This document shows, piece by piece, positions 29,916-39,992 of a DNA stretch of 64,000 nucleotides. The stretch lies in NCBI RefSeq assembly GCF_000755285.1, contig NZ_BBMK01000007.1:62001-126000 (forward strand), in the 5' to 3' direction. The stretch is from Nonlabens ulvanivorans (lineage in GTDB: Bacteria > Bacteroidota > Bacteroidia > Flavobacteriales > Flavobacteriaceae). Made by a program: the position numbers and the translations under genes. The notes beneath the pieces are model-generated. The model saw only the letters and a list, made by a program, of their open reading frames with translations, was not told the origin of the DNA and searched no databases. Every line of letters begins with the position of its first letter. Positions within the stretch are counted from its first letter, which is position 1.

Positions 29916-30614
29916 ACTCACTGGTATTTTAAAATCAGGCCACGAACCAGTGATGTGATATGGTTGAAACCGAGTAAACATCTCTTCTTTATACCACTGT
30001 AATGCTTGTGTTTGTTGCACAGCATGCCTATGGCTCTGACTACGATATGCAAATTTCTTTAAAGCTCTAGCGTCGTTCCATAAACTAAAGGTCGCCATTT
30101 GAGTTACCGGTCGCTCTCCTACACCAGCTGTGAATAACAGGTTAGGATTATCCACTAGATCTAATTGTGAAGTAGGCACATAATCCCAAAACTTCTTCAA
30201 CATGCTAAACTTTATGGTTGCTCTGGTTATTACTGATATAAAGGCATTGTTTTCATCTAATGAATCACTGGGCTCAAACGGATTTTGTTTGGACCACTGA
30301 CCATGCGCTTTAATGCTTTTCATGTAAAACGTAAGTTGCCGCTCGCTGTGGTTTTGATAGCGCTGGTGAAGTTTGGATTGGTCAAAAAAGTCTTTGGCCA
30401 TTTCTTCATTATCCCAGACTTGTAATAGTCCATAAACACTCCAGTCTGGTTTAGGATCAAAGTTTTCCTTTCCCGAACCTAACAATTTATAAAACTGTAA
30501 TCCTTTTACTTTCTTCAACGGACTGTGCGCAAATTGCATCATCCCAAAAGCCCATAGTTTTTCTTTAAAACTGGGATATTTGAAAAAAGTAAGTGTTGTG
30601 ATTTGTTGCGACAT
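29907..30614 (-). CDS. CrtA-related carotenoid oxygenase (probable 2-hydroxylase)
   Basis: 235 residues of the spheroidene monooxygenase (CrtA) family: TLTFFKYPSFKEKLWAFGMMQFA, KENFDPKPDWSVYGLLQVW, VITRATIK, and GVGERPVTQMATFSLWNDARALKKFAY followed by HRHAVQQT. A CrtA-related enzyme acts as carotenoid 2-hydroxylase in the myxol-producing marine flavobacterium P99-3, and the placement here next to crtD-cruF-crtY supports the same reaction. It is transcribed towards the operon; a minus-strand TATATTTG (30628-30621) lies 6 bp before its ATG. Function in this strain is inferred. Confidence 0.8.
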   Translation of the reverse strand: MSQQITTLTFFKYPSFKEKLWAFGMMQFAHSPLKKVKGLQFYKLLGSGKENFDPKPDWSVYGLLQVWDNEEMAKDFFDQSKLHQRYQNHSERQLTFYMKSIKAHGQWSKQNPFEPSDSLDENNAFISVITRATIKFSMLKKFWDYVPTSQLDLVDNPNLLFTAGVGERPVTQMATFSLWNDARALKKFAYRSQSHRHAVQQTQALQWYKEEMFTRFQPYHITGSWPDFKIPVSLR

Positions 30615-30714
30615 GTCTTACAAATATAGCTGCTTCTATATTTTAAAATCATAAAACAATGCTATATCGTTCGAGCACTAGTTTAAGTATTCGTTAAAAC
30701 AATAATATATATAA

Positions 30715-30745
30715 AAATGCCTCTTGAAATCTCAAGAGGCATTTT
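30715..30745 (-). terminator. Terminator after aconitase
   Basis: The stem AAATGCCTCTTGA / TCAAGAGGCATTT has a 4-nt loop, 26 bp after the acn stop. Confidence 0.88.
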
Positions 30746-30770
30746 AAATATAATTCGAAAACGCTTTTAA

Positions 30771-33038
30771 TTAAGCAGCGTTATCTTCTTTTATTTTATT
30801 TAAAGCACTTCCTTTATGGAACCACTCGATTTGAGCAGCGTTATAGGTGTGATTTGCTTTGATAGTATCCTTAGAACCATCTGCATGAGTGATCTCAATA
30901 GTCAATGGTACATCTGGAGTGAAGTTAGCAAGGTCAACAAAATTGAACGTGTCATCTTCTTGAATTAAATCATAGTCAGCTTCATTGGCAAATGTAAGAC
31001 CTAACATACCTTGTTTCTTAAGGTTTGTTTCATGAATACGAGCAAATGATTTTACAATTACAGCTACAACGCCTAAATGACGTGGCTCCATTGCTGCATG
31101 TTCACGTGAAGAACCTTCACCATAATTATGATCTCCAACCACTACTGAAGGCACACCTGCAGCTTTATATGCTCTAGCTGTTGCCGGAACAGCACCATAC
31201 TCACCATCTAACTGATTTTTAACTAGGTTAGTTTGCTTATTATAAGCGTTTACAGCACCGATTAAACAGTTATTTGAAATGTTATCTAAGTGACCTCTAT
31301 AGCGCAACCAAGGTCCTGCCATAGAAATATGATCTGTAGTACATTTTCCAAATGCTTTAATCAACAGTTTTGCGTTGTTCACATTGGTACCAATTGGTGT
31401 AAAAGGCTCTAATAATTGAAGACGATCAGAGTTTACATCAACCTTGATTTGCACACCACTTCCATCTTCTTGTGGAGCGAGGTAACCATCATCTTTAACT
31501 TCAAAACCTTTAGGAGGTAATTCCCATCCTGTCGGTTCATCTAACATTACTTCTTCGCCATCTTCATTAATCAATTTATCAGTAATAGGATTAAAGTCTA
31601 ATCTACCAGCAATTGCAATAGCGGCAACCATTTCTGGAGAAGCTACAAATGCATGTGTATTAGGATTACCGTCTGCGCGTTTAGCAAAGTTTCTGTTAAA
31701 CGAATGAATGATAGAGTTTTTAGGTGCGTTTTTAGGATCTTCATAACGTGCCCATTGACCAATACATGGTCCACAAGCATTTGTAAAGATTTTTGCATCT
31801 AACTTTTCAAAAATTCCAAGGATACCATCGCGCTCTGTTGTATAACGCACTTTTTCAGATCCTGGATTAATTCCAAATTCTGCCTTTGTCTTAAGACCTT
31901 TATCAATAGCTTGTTGGGCGATAGAACTTGCACGAGATAAATCTTCATAAGAAGAGTTAGTACATGAACCTATAAGTCCCCATTCTACTTTAAGAGGCCA
32001 ATCATTTTTAGTTGCCTTTTCATTCATAGAACCTACCTCAGTCGCAAGATCTGGAGTAAAAGGTCCATTTATGTGAGGCATTAAAGTATCTAAATTAATT
32101 TCAATTACTTGATCAAAATATTGTTCTGGATTTGCATAAACCTCATCATCACCAGTAAGATAATCTTTCACCTCGTTTGCAGCATCTGCAATATCAGAAC
32201 GATCTGTCGCGCGTAAGTAACGCTCCATAGAAGCATCATATCCAAAAGTAGATGTCGTTGCACCTATCTCTGCACCCATGTTACAAATAGTTCCTTTTCC
32301 AGTACATGAAAGATTTGCAGCACCATCACCGAAATATTCTACAATAGCTCCAGTTCCACCTTTAACAGTAAGAATTTCTGCTACTTTAAGAATAACATCT
32401 TTAGGAGCAGTCCAACCAGATAATTTACCCGTTAATTTAACTCCAATAAGTTTTGGGAATTTTAATTCCCAAGCCATACCTGCCATTACATCAACAGCAT
32501 CTGCTCCACCTACACCTATAGCAACCATTCCTAGTCCACCAGCATTTACAGTATGAGAATCCGTACCAATCATCATTCCACCTGGGAACGCATAGTTTTC
32601 AAGAACTACCTGGTGAATAATACCAGCACCTGGCTTCCAGAAGCCAATTCCATATTTATCAGAAACAGATTCAAGAAAATTAAAAACTTCATTGGAAGTG
32701 TTTAAAGCATTTTGAAGATCGGCATCAGCACCATTTTTTGCTTGGATTAAGTGATCACAGTGAACCGTTGTAGGTACTGCTACTTCTGTTTTACCAGCTT
32801 GCATAAATTGTAGCAAAGCCATTTGAGCCGTAGCATCTTGACAGGCGATACGATCTGGTGCAAAATCTACATAGTCTTTACCTCTAGTAAAAGGTTTACC
32901 AGGTGTTCCATCCCAAAGGTGAGAATACAAAATCTTCTCAGCTAGTGTAAGAGGTTTACCAGTAATCTCACGCGCTTTATTTACGCGAGCTGGCATCTCA
33001 GCATACACCTTTTTAATCATATCAATATCAAAAGCCAT
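30771..33038 (-). CDS. acn: Aconitate hydratase, mitochondrial type
   Basis: Interconverts citrate and isocitrate in the TCA cycle. 755 residues with the [4Fe-4S] cysteines in [12 protein letters not shown] and [10 protein letters not shown], substrate motifs [13 protein letters not shown], and in domain 4 [17 protein letters not shown]. It is of the mitochondrial aconitase type used by Bacteroidota rather than AcnA/IRP or AcnB. A perfect 24-bp inverted repeat (33167-33215) lies upstream. The TTTG-type promoter is imperfect here. Confidence 0.96.
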   Translation of the reverse strand: MAFDIDMIKKVYAEMPARVNKAREITGKPLTLAEKILYSHLWDGTPGKPFTRGKDYVDFAPDRIACQDATAQMALLQFMQAGKTEVAVPTTVHCDHLIQAKNGADADLQNALNTSNEVFNFLESVSDKYGIGFWKPGAGIIHQVVLENYAFPGGMMIGTDSHTVNAGGLGMVAIGVGGADAVDVMAGMAWELKFPKLIGVKLTGKLSGWTAPKDVILKVAEILTVKGGTGAIVEYFGDGAANLSCTGKGTICNMGAEIGATTSTFGYDASMERYLRATDRSDIADAANEVKDYLTGDDEVYANPEQYFDQVIEINLDTLMPHINGPFTPDLATEVGSMNEKATKNDWPLKVEWGLIGSCTNSSYEDLSRASSIAQQAIDKGLKTKAEFGINPGSEKVRYTTERDGILGIFEKLDAKIFTNACGPCIGQWARYEDPKNAPKNSIIHSFNRNFAKRADGNPNTHAFVASPEMVAAIAIAGRLDFNPITDKLINEDGEEVMLDEPTGWELPPKGFEVKDDGYLAPQEDGSGVQIKVDVNSDRLQLLEPFTPIGTNVNNAKLLIKAFGKCTTDHISMAGPWLRYRGHLDNISNNCLIGAVNAYNKQTNLVKNQLDGEYGAVPATARAYKAAGVPSVVVGDHNYGEGSSREHAAMEPRHLGVVAVIVKSFARIHETNLKKQGMLGLTFANEADYDLIQEDDTFNFVDLANFTPDVPLTIEITHADGSKDTIKANHTYNAAQIEWFHKGSALNKIKEDNAA

Positions 33039-33166
33039 ATATCTTATTTTAATTAGTCATTTTTAAGGATTGCGAAGTTACAAAAATGACACGTGAAATG
33101 AAAGTCTAACCGCGCTACCACAGTAGTTTAGACATTCTCAAAATAGCGAGCATTGAAATAGGAAGT

Positions 33167-33215
33167 AATTATCAATTTGATAATTTAAACAGTTTAAATT
33201 ATCAAATTGATAATT
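33167..33215. repeat. Perfect 24-bp inverted repeat with 1-nt centre
   Basis: Arms 33167-33190 and 33192-33215 are exact reverse complements around a single A. They contain only two G-C pairs each near the ends and centre. No T-run follows on the minus strand, so it is not a textbook terminator. It lies between a small membrane-protein gene and aconitase and may be a regulator site, an RNA stem or a cruciform. Confidence 0.75.
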
Positions 33216-33282
33216 TTAGCACTAGGAATTGTAAAACATATAATTCCTGATAATAAATATAAGACTCTAGAAAGTATAAAAT

Positions 33283-33456
33283 CTACTTTTTAGTCACTGC
33301 TTTGATAATTAAATAAACAGCAGCTATGTCTGCCGCATATCCTAAAACCATGAAACTGTAACTGAACATAGGATAAACATCTTTGTATAATGCTCCTGCA
33401 CCAACTAAAATACCTCCTATTAAAAAGAGATATAAACTAGCAGCATACTTGTGCAT
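33283..33456 (-). CDS. Small membrane protein, 57 residues
   Basis: A short frame read MHKYAASLYLFLIGGILVGAG, then a polar turn KDVYP, then a second helix MFSYSFMVLGYAADIAAVYLIIKAV and the tail TKK. It starts 2 bp after the moxR stop, so it is likely translated from the moxR message. No family recognised. The two-helix plan, positive ends and clean spacing make a real gene plausible; the aconitase-side inverted repeat follows it. Confidence 0.65.
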   Translation of the reverse strand: MHKYAASLYLFLIGGILVGAGALYKDVYPMFSYSFMVLGYAADIAAVYLIIKAVTKK

Positions 33457-33458
33457 TA

Positions 33459-34415
33459 TTAGAGAATTTTTGCGATAATACTATCTTCAGTATAACCTTC
33501 GGCTTCAGCCTTATAATTTTTAATAATTCGATGTCTTAAAATTCCTGTGGCAACTGCCTTTACATCCTCTATGTCTGGACTGTATTTACCATTTACAGCT
33601 GCGTGAGTTTTAGCTGCTAGGATTAAATTTTGAGAAGCTCGTGGTCCAGCTCCCCCCCAATCGATATACTCCTTAATAATTGCTGGAGCGGCGTCTGACT
33701 TTGGTCTCGTTTTGCCTACTAAAGTAACGGCATATTCAATAACATTATCTGCCACAGGAATACGACGTACTAATTGTTGAAAATCTATTATTTCCTGAGC
33801 ATTAAACAATGCATTAATTTGCGGTTTATGATTACTGGTAGTAGCCTTAACCACATTTACTTCTTCTTCAAAAGATGGATATTCCAAATTGATAGCAAAC
33901 ATAAATCGATCCAGTTGCGCTTCTGGCAATGGATAAGTACCTTCTTGCTCTATAGGGTTTTGCGTTGCTAGTACAAAATAAGGTGCATCTAATTTATAAT
34001 TATGACCTGCAACAGTAACCGTTTTCTCTTGCATTGCTTCTAATAAAGCTGCTTGAGTTTTAGGCGGTGTACGATTGATTTCATCGGCAAGAATAATGTT
34101 AGAAAAAATAGGCCCTTTGATAAATTTAAAGGTTCTATTTTCATCCAGTATCTCACTTCCTAATATATCGCTAGGCATTAAGTCTGGTGTAAACTGTATA
34201 CGCTTGAATTGCAATCCTAGAGCTTGTGAAATGGTGTTTACCATTAAAGTCTTAGCAAGACCAGGAACACCTACTAACAAGGCGTGCCCACCGGCAAAAA
34301 TAGATATAAGAATCTGGTCTATGACTTCATCTTGTCCTATAATAATTTTTGCAATTTCTTTTTTAAGCTCTTGGTGTTTCTTTACCAAGTTATCGATAGC
34401 AGTTACATCTGACAT
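33459..34415 (-). CDS. MoxR-family AAA+ ATPase
   Basis: Chaperone-like ATPase of 318 residues: Walker A GVPGLAKT (49-56), Walker B ILADEINRTPPKTQAALLEAMQEKTVTV, sensor LATQNPIEQEGTYPLPEAQLDRFMF, and DWGGAGPRASQNLILAAK. MoxR proteins usually read WGAGPRASQ; here a C7/G7 run (33652-33658) inserts one more glycine. MoxR proteins mature or fold enzyme complexes, often next to vWA and DUF58 genes, but none is present here. It lies 12 bp after a SurA-like gene, suggesting co-expression with envelope foldases. Confidence 0.94.
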   Translation of the reverse strand: MSDVTAIDNLVKKHQELKKEIAKIIIGQDEVIDQILISIFAGGHALLVGVPGLAKTLMVNTISQALGLQFKRIQFTPDLMPSDILGSEILDENRTFKFIKGPIFSNIILADEINRTPPKTQAALLEAMQEKTVTVAGHNYKLDAPYFVLATQNPIEQEGTYPLPEAQLDRFMFAINLEYPSFEEEVNVVKATTSNHKPQINALFNAQEIIDFQQLVRRIPVADNVIEYAVTLVGKTRPKSDAAPAIIKEYIDWGGAGPRASQNLILAAKTHAAVNGKYSPDIEDVKAVATGILRHRIIKNYKAEAEGYTEDSIIAKIL

Positions 34416-34427
34416 GTGATCTGTTTA

Positions 34428-35897
34428 TTATTTATTCCATTCGTTTTCAAAATCACAACCTTTAAACTCTGCACCAATTTTGATATAAGTGTCTTTGAGT
34501 TTTTCTGATTGCCATTTCCTAATGGCTTTTACTTGTTTATCTCTTAAGGCAATATCTTTAATTTTAAGATAGTCTAAAGCATAGTCTGCCTTATGATCTT
34601 TAATTTTATTGATGACATAAATGATTTTAAATGTATCACGACCTATTTGATCTTTCTCATCTATTATACCACTCACATCTCCTTTTTCAAGAAAGATAAT
34701 CTGTCTCGTTAAGTCTTCAGACAACCTTGTAAGATCTAATCTCGCCTCTCCTGTATTAGGATTTATTAGTTTCCCTCCATTTTTTGCTGTTTCTTTTTCA
34801 TCACTAATTTCGCGTGCTGCCTGATCAAATGTAATTTCCTTTAAAATTATTCTGTCTCTCATCTCATCGAGTTTCTGTTTTGCATCATTTACTTGAGCAA
34901 CAGAAATATATGGATATAATAATATGTGGCGCACATCTCTTACCTGACCTTTTATTTTTTCGACTTTTAAAATATGCCATCCAAAAACAGTCTCAAAAGG
35001 TTCACTTACTTCTCCTTCAGTTAAAGAAAAGGCGGCTTCTTTAAACTCTTTAACAAATTGATCGCCTCTTTTTAATGAGATAATACCACCTTGACGCTCT
35101 GTAGCTATGTCTTCAGAAAATAATGCTGCCTTTGCTGCAAAACTTGCTCCATTTTCAAGTACATCAGTACGATAATCATTTAATTTTTCAACCACATCTT
35201 TTACGGCATCTTCACTAGGTTTAGGCTTTACTACTATTTGAGCCATCTCAACTTCCGTATTAAATAAAGGTCGTTCTTCCTCTGGTAGACTAAAGAAAAA
35301 CGCTCTTACCTCTTCAGGTGTAATTTCTACTTCTTCAGTAATGCGTTGTTGCATACGTTGCGCTAGCTTCATATCTCTTGTGATACGATTAAGTGCAGAC
35401 CTTAGTTCTGGCATGCTACTTTTTTGATATTTCTTCAATACCGCATCTTCACTTCCTAGAATACCTTTAAAATATGCTATACGTTGATCTGTCTCTGCCT
35501 CAACTTCTTGATCACTTACCGTTATACTGTCTTGTACTGCATGGTGAGCAAACATCTTTTCACGTAATATACTCTCGATCAATTGACAGTCTGACAACTC
35601 ACCTAAGTCTTGATCTCCTTGAATTTCTAGAAGTTGTTTTTTAATATCTGAATTAAGGATAACATAATCACCTACAACACCAGATACTCCATCAATAAGC
35701 TCTCTTACTTGAACTACAGGTACTGGTTTAACAGAGTCTATTTTTCTCATAGCCAACAGCACTTCTTCTTTTACCTGGTCATCAGATATTTGAATGGTAT
35801 CTGTTTGTGCTATAGAAGCTTTCGCGAAAGCGAGACCTAAAATAACCAGCAGGTATTTATGACTTAATTTGAAATTTCTTACTCTTGATAGCATCAT
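34428..35897 (-). CDS. SurA-like peptidyl-prolyl isomerase
   Basis: Periplasmic foldase of 489 residues with a signal peptide (YLLVILGLAFAKASIAQ), a SurA N-terminal helical domain (ELIDGVSGVVGDYVILNSDIKKQ) and two parvulin-type rotamase domains (about 180-280 and 285-390, with FGWHILKVEKI and RDVRHILLYP). It helps outer-membrane protein assembly. The gene overlaps the preceding lipoprotein gene by 41 bp. A 15/16 copy of the palindrome (35817-35832) encodes the AFAKAS of the signal peptide, so the repeat has been built into a leader sequence. Confidence 0.9.
   Translation of the reverse strand: MMLSRVRNFKLSHKYLLVILGLAFAKASIAQTDTIQISDDQVKEEVLLAMRKIDSVKPVPVVQVRELIDGVSGVVGDYVILNSDIKKQLLEIQGDQDLGELSDCQLIESILREKMFAHHAVQDSITVSDQEVEAETDQRIAYFKGILGSEDAVLKKYQKSSMPELRSALNRITRDMKLAQRMQQRITEEVEITPEEVRAFFFSLPEEERPLFNTEVEMAQIVVKPKPSEDAVKDVVEKLNDYRTDVLENGASFAAKAALFSEDIATERQGGIISLKRGDQFVKEFKEAAFSLTEGEVSEPFETVFGWHILKVEKIKGQVRDVRHILLYPYISVAQVNDAKQKLDEMRDRIILKEITFDQAAREISDEKETAKNGGKLINPNTGEARLDLTRLSEDLTRQIIFLEKGDVSGIIDEKDQIGRDTFKIIYVINKIKDHKADYALDYLKIKDIALRDKQVKAIRKWQSEKLKDTYIKIGAEFKGCDFENEWNK
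35817..35832. repeat. Palindrome copy, 15 of 16 bases
   Basis: First base A instead of C; inside the signal peptide of the SurA-like gene (Ala-Phe-Ala-Lys-Ala). Confidence 0.8.
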
Positions 35898-36717
35898 CTA
35901 ATAAATCTTTTTCTAATTTTTTAATGTAATTAAGTTTGCGCCTGTTAAGCAATACTTGTTTTATAGTAGGTTTTACGTAAGATAATGGTGCATTATCACC
36001 GCGACGCAGTACATTATTGAATCGCACCAAATATACGCCAACGCTATCTTCTAATTTCCAATATTTATTATCTTTTATATACCGTTCTTCATTTGAAGGC
36101 GTGATGGTAGTCACTCTATTAAATACAATATTCTTTTGAACCCATATACTATCATTTAAAAAATGACTTTTGAATCCCAAGGATAAACTGTCTAACTTAT
36201 TAAACGCGTCTTCTGTACCTTTATTGAATAGTTTATCAACCATGTCAACATCTGCATATAAAGGATCTAATTGTATGTAACGGAATTGTACTAAATCCTC
36301 GTTGAGTTTAAAATCCTTTTGATGCTCTTTAAAATAGTTTTCTACGGCAGTAGATTTAATAAGTGTATCTAGATTTTGCTTTGTGAGTTCTTGCTTATAT
36401 GCTTGCGAATAAAGTTCAAAGCGATATTTTTCAATAAGTTTATCTAGTTGTTCTTGTTGGGATAGGGATATATTCTTACGAGCATTTTGCATTAATAATC
36501 GCTCAGTAGCCCAATTATTAATATAACTCGATACTATTATTGCACTGTCCTCTTTAGTATATTGTTCTGGCAATAGATTTTCAATATCTTCTTGTGAGAG
36601 ATATGCGTCGCCCACCATGACCACCGCATCTATAGGTTGCGCTTGTTGAAAATATTCACAAGAATTGAGTAGCAATAAAAAAGCTATGTAATAGAATAGT
36701 TTATGCATTTTTTGCAA
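35857..36717 (-). CDS. Lipoprotein foldase, SurA-N-like
   Basis: 286 residues with a lipobox (LLLLNSC, Cys about 20) and a SurA/PrsA-like helical body, VGDAYLSQEDIENLLPEQ... SYINNWATERLLMQNA. There is no clear rotamase domain. Similar genes always sit between two parvulin genes in flavobacteria. It overlaps the upstream rotamase by 17 bp and the downstream one by 41 bp, so the three are one translational unit. The function is assigned by context. Confidence 0.75.
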   Translation of the reverse strand: MQKMHKLFYYIAFLLLLNSCEYFQQAQPIDAVVMVGDAYLSQEDIENLLPEQYTKEDSAIIVSSYINNWATERLLMQNARKNISLSQQEQLDKLIEKYRFELYSQAYKQELTKQNLDTLIKSTAVENYFKEHQKDFKLNEDLVQFRYIQLDPLYADVDMVDKLFNKGTEDAFNKLDSLSLGFKSHFLNDSIWVQKNIVFNRVTTITPSNEERYIKDNKYWKLEDSVGVYLVRFNNVLRRGDNAPLSYVKPTIKQVLLNRRKLNYIKKLEKDLLDDAIKSKKFQIKS

Positions 36718-38678
36718 TCACTTTTTTGACTTTTTTAAAGGTCTTTTTATTCACATTAATAGCTCTACCGTTTCTTAATGTTGACATCCAGTCTTTTTCT
36801 AATTGTTGCTGGTAGTCGTTAATGACTGCACCACGTGCTTCATCGAGTGTTTTTTGAGTAGGTTCTAAAATCTCATTTACTAAAATCACTTTATAGAATC
36901 CTGTTTTTTCATCATAATAGATTGATGAAACGCCTTCTTTAACCTCAAAATTGTCTGGAAGACGATTATATGTTTCTTCAACGACTCCATTAGAGATCAT
37001 AACCTTAGTGCGCCCATCTATATTAAATTGCTTTTTAATCTCGTCACTGGATGCTCCATTCACTAATAGTTGTTGTACATTTTGAGCTACATCATCTGTT
37101 GTGTTTTGAGTTAAGATGATATCTAATCTACGTTTCCACTGATATTTTTCTTTGTGAGAATCATAATATTCTTGCTGACCTAGTGAGTCTTCCTTAGCCT
37201 TATTCCAAATTTTAGTTTCTAGCAAATCAAATAACAATAAGCCTTCTTTATACTCATCATAGATAAAGGCAAAATCTTTGTTTTCATTCTCTAGATTCTT
37301 ATCATAATATGCAGCGATAGATTTATCAATAAATTGATGGTAGAACTTTTTTAACTTTTTCTTCCTTACTTGCATAATTTGCAAAATCCTTTTTCTGACG
37401 ACTCATAACGTCTTTAAAGAAATCATCATAAGTAAAATCTTTATCGTTTATAGAAAACATTTTTAAACCAGCTGTTTTAAGAGTAGGATCGTATTGCCAG
37501 CTATTATTTAAAATAGAATCTGTAATAACTTCATTTAATGTTACAAGAACCTGATCTGATCGTTGTACTTTATACTTTTCTCTAAGACCTTTATTAAAGG
37601 AGTCTGTGATTTTACGAGCACGTGGAGATTTTCTAATTTTCTCTTTTAGTGAAGGCGCTAGTTCTTCATAACTACCAACAGGATGATTCTCTATTAACTT
37701 AACGATATGCCACCCAAATTTTGACTTGAAAGGAGCTGAGTATTCACCTTTTTCTTTTAAACCGAAGGCGATATCCTCAAATGCAGTTGCATTTAATCCA
37801 CCAGTACCAAAACGATCTAACTTACCGCCACGAGATGCAGAGTTCATATCATCTGAGAACTCTCTTGCTAGTTCTTCAAATTTGCCGGTTTCTTGTAACT
37901 GTTTATACACCTCGTTGATACGTTTCTCTGCGGTTTTTTCATCGGCATCTCTAGCGTCAAAGGTCATGATGTGTGACACAGTGACTTCACCTCTAGCAGG
38001 TCTGTCTTCAAAAACCTTAACAATATGATATCCAAAGTCTGTTCTGAAAATTTCAGAATGTTTTCCTACCGCAGTATTAAAAGCAGCATTCTCAAAAGGA
38101 TAAACCATTCTAAAAACACTAAACCAGCCCAGTTTCCCTTCATTACCAGCACTAGGACCTTCACTTTTAGAACGAGCTAATTGTGAGAAATCTGCTCCTT
38201 GATCTAATTCATTCTTAATAGAATTAATTTTATTCCATGCTTTTAAAGTATCCTCAGGTGTATCACCAGGTCCTACTTTAACTAGTATATGACTAGCATT
38301 CACCTCTCTTTTTTTACGATCATAAGCTTCTCTCACTAAGGACTCTGTTACTTCTGTATCTGTTAAGTAAGCTTGCGCAAGACTTTGCCTGTAATTGTTG
38401 AGCTCTTTTTTGTAGGACTCATTATTATGGAGACCCATTTCATAAGCTTGCATTAACTTAAGTCTATAGTCAATATATAAGTCTAGGTAATTATCAATAT
38501 CTTTCTGAGAATCGTCTTGTACAATATCAAGGTTTTTGAGATAAACTCTCATAAAGGTTCCTGCGTCATAGGAATTACCATCGATGGTGAGTAATGTTTT
38601 ATCTTCAAGTTCTTGAGCGACCGCTATCGAACTTATGAAAAGTAATAGAATCGTAAAAAAACGTTTTGTAGAAATCAT
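36701..38678 (-). pseudogene. PpiC/parvulin peptidyl-prolyl isomerase, one frameshift
   Basis: Signal peptide (FFTILLLFISSIAVAQ), then helical N domain and two rotamase domains (NASHILVKVGPGDTPED... FGYHIVKV; VTVSHIMTFDARD... FGWHIVKLIENHPVG). The frame ends at 37326 with VKKVLPSIY, and the C-terminal 210 residues continue in another frame from KKFYHQFIDKSIAAYYDKN. The A-run at 37347-37352 (on the minus strand) is six long; five would restore VKKFYHQF. The span (1978 nt) has one base too many. This is the first gene of the three-foldase operon, with a clear promoter upstream. Confidence 0.85.
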
Positions 38679-38700
38679 ATTTTTTCTCTTTCAGGGCAAG

Positions 38701-38730
38701 CAAAAATAACCATATTTTAACCCCATACAA
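38701..38730 (-). promoter_or_regulatory. Promoter of the foldase operon
   Basis: On the minus strand, TTG (38730-38728), 19 bp, then TATTTTTG (38708-38701): an exact match to the Bacteroidota TTG-N19-TAnnTTTG pattern, 22 bp before the ATG. Confidence 0.75.
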
Positions 38731-38836
38731 AACGCTTATCATCTATACCTAGTATATCAATTAAACATCTATCACAACAATATATTCATTAATGGTGATT
38801 CAGTTAGTTTTTGAACCACATGACGACCTATCAATC

Positions 38837-39298
38837 ATGATTAAAAGCACGCATCAAGTGACCATACCACAACCTATCGATAAGGTGATGGAACTATTTA
38901 AAAATCAAGAATATTTTAAAGATTGGCAAAAAGGACTAGTAAGTTTTAAGAACCTTTCAACGGTTGCAGGAGAACAAGGTAGTAAACGAAGTATGAAAAT
39001 TAAAGCCGCTGGCACCACTATTACCATGCTTGAAGAAATAACCGCGATAGACTTACCTCATTTATGGGAAGCTACTTATCGCACTAATGGAGTTTTAAAC
39101 AAACAAAGTAATCGCTTTCATGAAAAGGTTATTAAACAAGGTGACCATATTCAAAAAGTTACCATATGGGACAGTACCGCAATTTTTACTTTTTCTGGTA
39201 TGATGCGGATCATTGCAAAAGGCAGACCCCCCCAAATTTTTACTGCACAAACACATCAGCACATGGAAGATTTTAAGACCTTTGCAAGTACAATGTAA
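38837..39298 (+). CDS. SRPBCC-family protein
   Basis: 153 residues from MIKSTHQVTIPQPIDKVMELF, a START/Bet v1-like (SRPBCC) fold that binds small hydrophobic ligands. The pattern KNQEYFKDWQKGLVSFK near the start and QTHQHMEDFKTFAS helix at the end is typical. A start at 38792 would add 15 residues and is less likely. A C7 run (39227-39233) gives Arg-Pro-Pro-Gln. It precedes a small conserved gene by 5 bp. Ligand unknown. Confidence 0.75.
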   Translation: MIKSTHQVTIPQPIDKVMELFKNQEYFKDWQKGLVSFKNLSTVAGEQGSKRSMKIKAAGTTITMLEEITAIDLPHLWEATYRTNGVLNKQSNRFHEKVIKQGDHIQKVTIWDSTAIFTFSGMMRIIAKGRPPQIFTAQTHQHMEDFKTFASTM

Positions 39299-39303
39299 TT
39301 TTC

Positions 39304-39543
39304 ATGGATAGACAACTTAAACTGATTTGGGACTTTAAAGGTCCAGACGCACAGCGCACGGCACAACATCACGTTATTCATCTAGATGAGTTTATCGTGA
39401 GAGATAAAATTGCTTCTTTAGGCACTGGAGTAGAAAAAATCAATGACAACCACTTTATTGCTTTTATGGGTATTGTAGAGGCTGCGATGCCACCTGTACG
39501 TGATGCGCTTAAACCACATCGTGGACAATTATGGATGGTTTAG
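39304..39543 (+). CDS. Conserved small protein, 79 residues
   Basis: Short cytosolic protein: QLKLIWDFKGPDAQRTAQHHVIHLDEF, ending in PPVRDALKPHRGQLW. I recognise it as a conserved flavobacterial hypothetical with an alpha/beta fold, but no function. It directly follows the SRPBCC gene. The palindrome starts 4 bp after its stop. Confidence 0.7.
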   Translation: MDRQLKLIWDFKGPDAQRTAQHHVIHLDEFIVRDKIASLGTGVEKINDNHFIAFMGIVEAAMPPVRDALKPHRGQLWMV

Positions 39544-39546
39544 TTA

Positions 39547-39562
39547 CGCTTTCGCGAAAGCG
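39547..39562. repeat. CGCTTTCGCGAAAGCG palindrome copy
   Basis: Exact copy, right behind the stop of the 79-residue gene, in a position where it could act as the stem of a terminator, although no T-run follows. Confidence 0.9.
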
Positions 39563-39656
39563 AGGAATAAAGAACTCTTAAAATTCAAGCTTTAAAACCG
39601 TATACAACTTTACCGATTTCTATTTATTGCTTAATTTTAAGTACTAAATTACAGCC

Positions 39657-39992
39657 ATGGAAACGAATCATTTAAACTGGAGTAAAAACGAATTTCAAAC
39701 CTATCTACTGCTCTACTGCGCAAGTGCAGACCTTTCTCAAGGTGCAGAAGAATTACACTTTATTAAAGAGCACGTACAGAAATCGGATTTTAGAACTATT
39801 CATAAAGTTTTTAATAATGATACCGATTACCAAAGTCTTAAAAGAGTGCAAGAGTATGTAAAGCATCATAATTTATCTCATAAAGAACTTACGGATACCT
39901 TTAAAGAAGTGAAAACTCTTTTTAAAATTGATGGAGAGTTTGACTCCATGGAAAAGCATTTATTAAATATGCTTAAATCCTTACTAGAATAA
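39657..39992 (+). CDS. Small helical protein, TerB-like
   Basis: 111 residues, almost all helical: NHLNWSKNEFQTYLLLYCASADLSQGAEELHFI, then FKIDGEFDSMEKHLLNMLKSLL. The acidic helix-turn pattern with repeated DG(E/D)F...E and hydrophobic spacing recalls TerB-like tellurite-resistance folds, without proof. It overlaps the next gene by one base (TAATG), so it is translated with it. Confidence 0.55.
   Translation: METNHLNWSKNEFQTYLLLYCASADLSQGAEELHFIKEHVQKSDFRTIHKVFNNDTDYQSLKRVQEYVKHHNLSHKELTDTFKEVKTLFKIDGEFDSMEKHLLNMLKSLLE

Noticed and set aside
33652..33658. G-tracts as classical phase-variation switches of surface genes
   Set aside because: Most 7-runs lie deep in housekeeping or enzyme genes (MoxR, CrtD, SusD) and in frame, unlike the promoter or early-codon tracts of known contingency loci. 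It remains open for the runs of 5-6.
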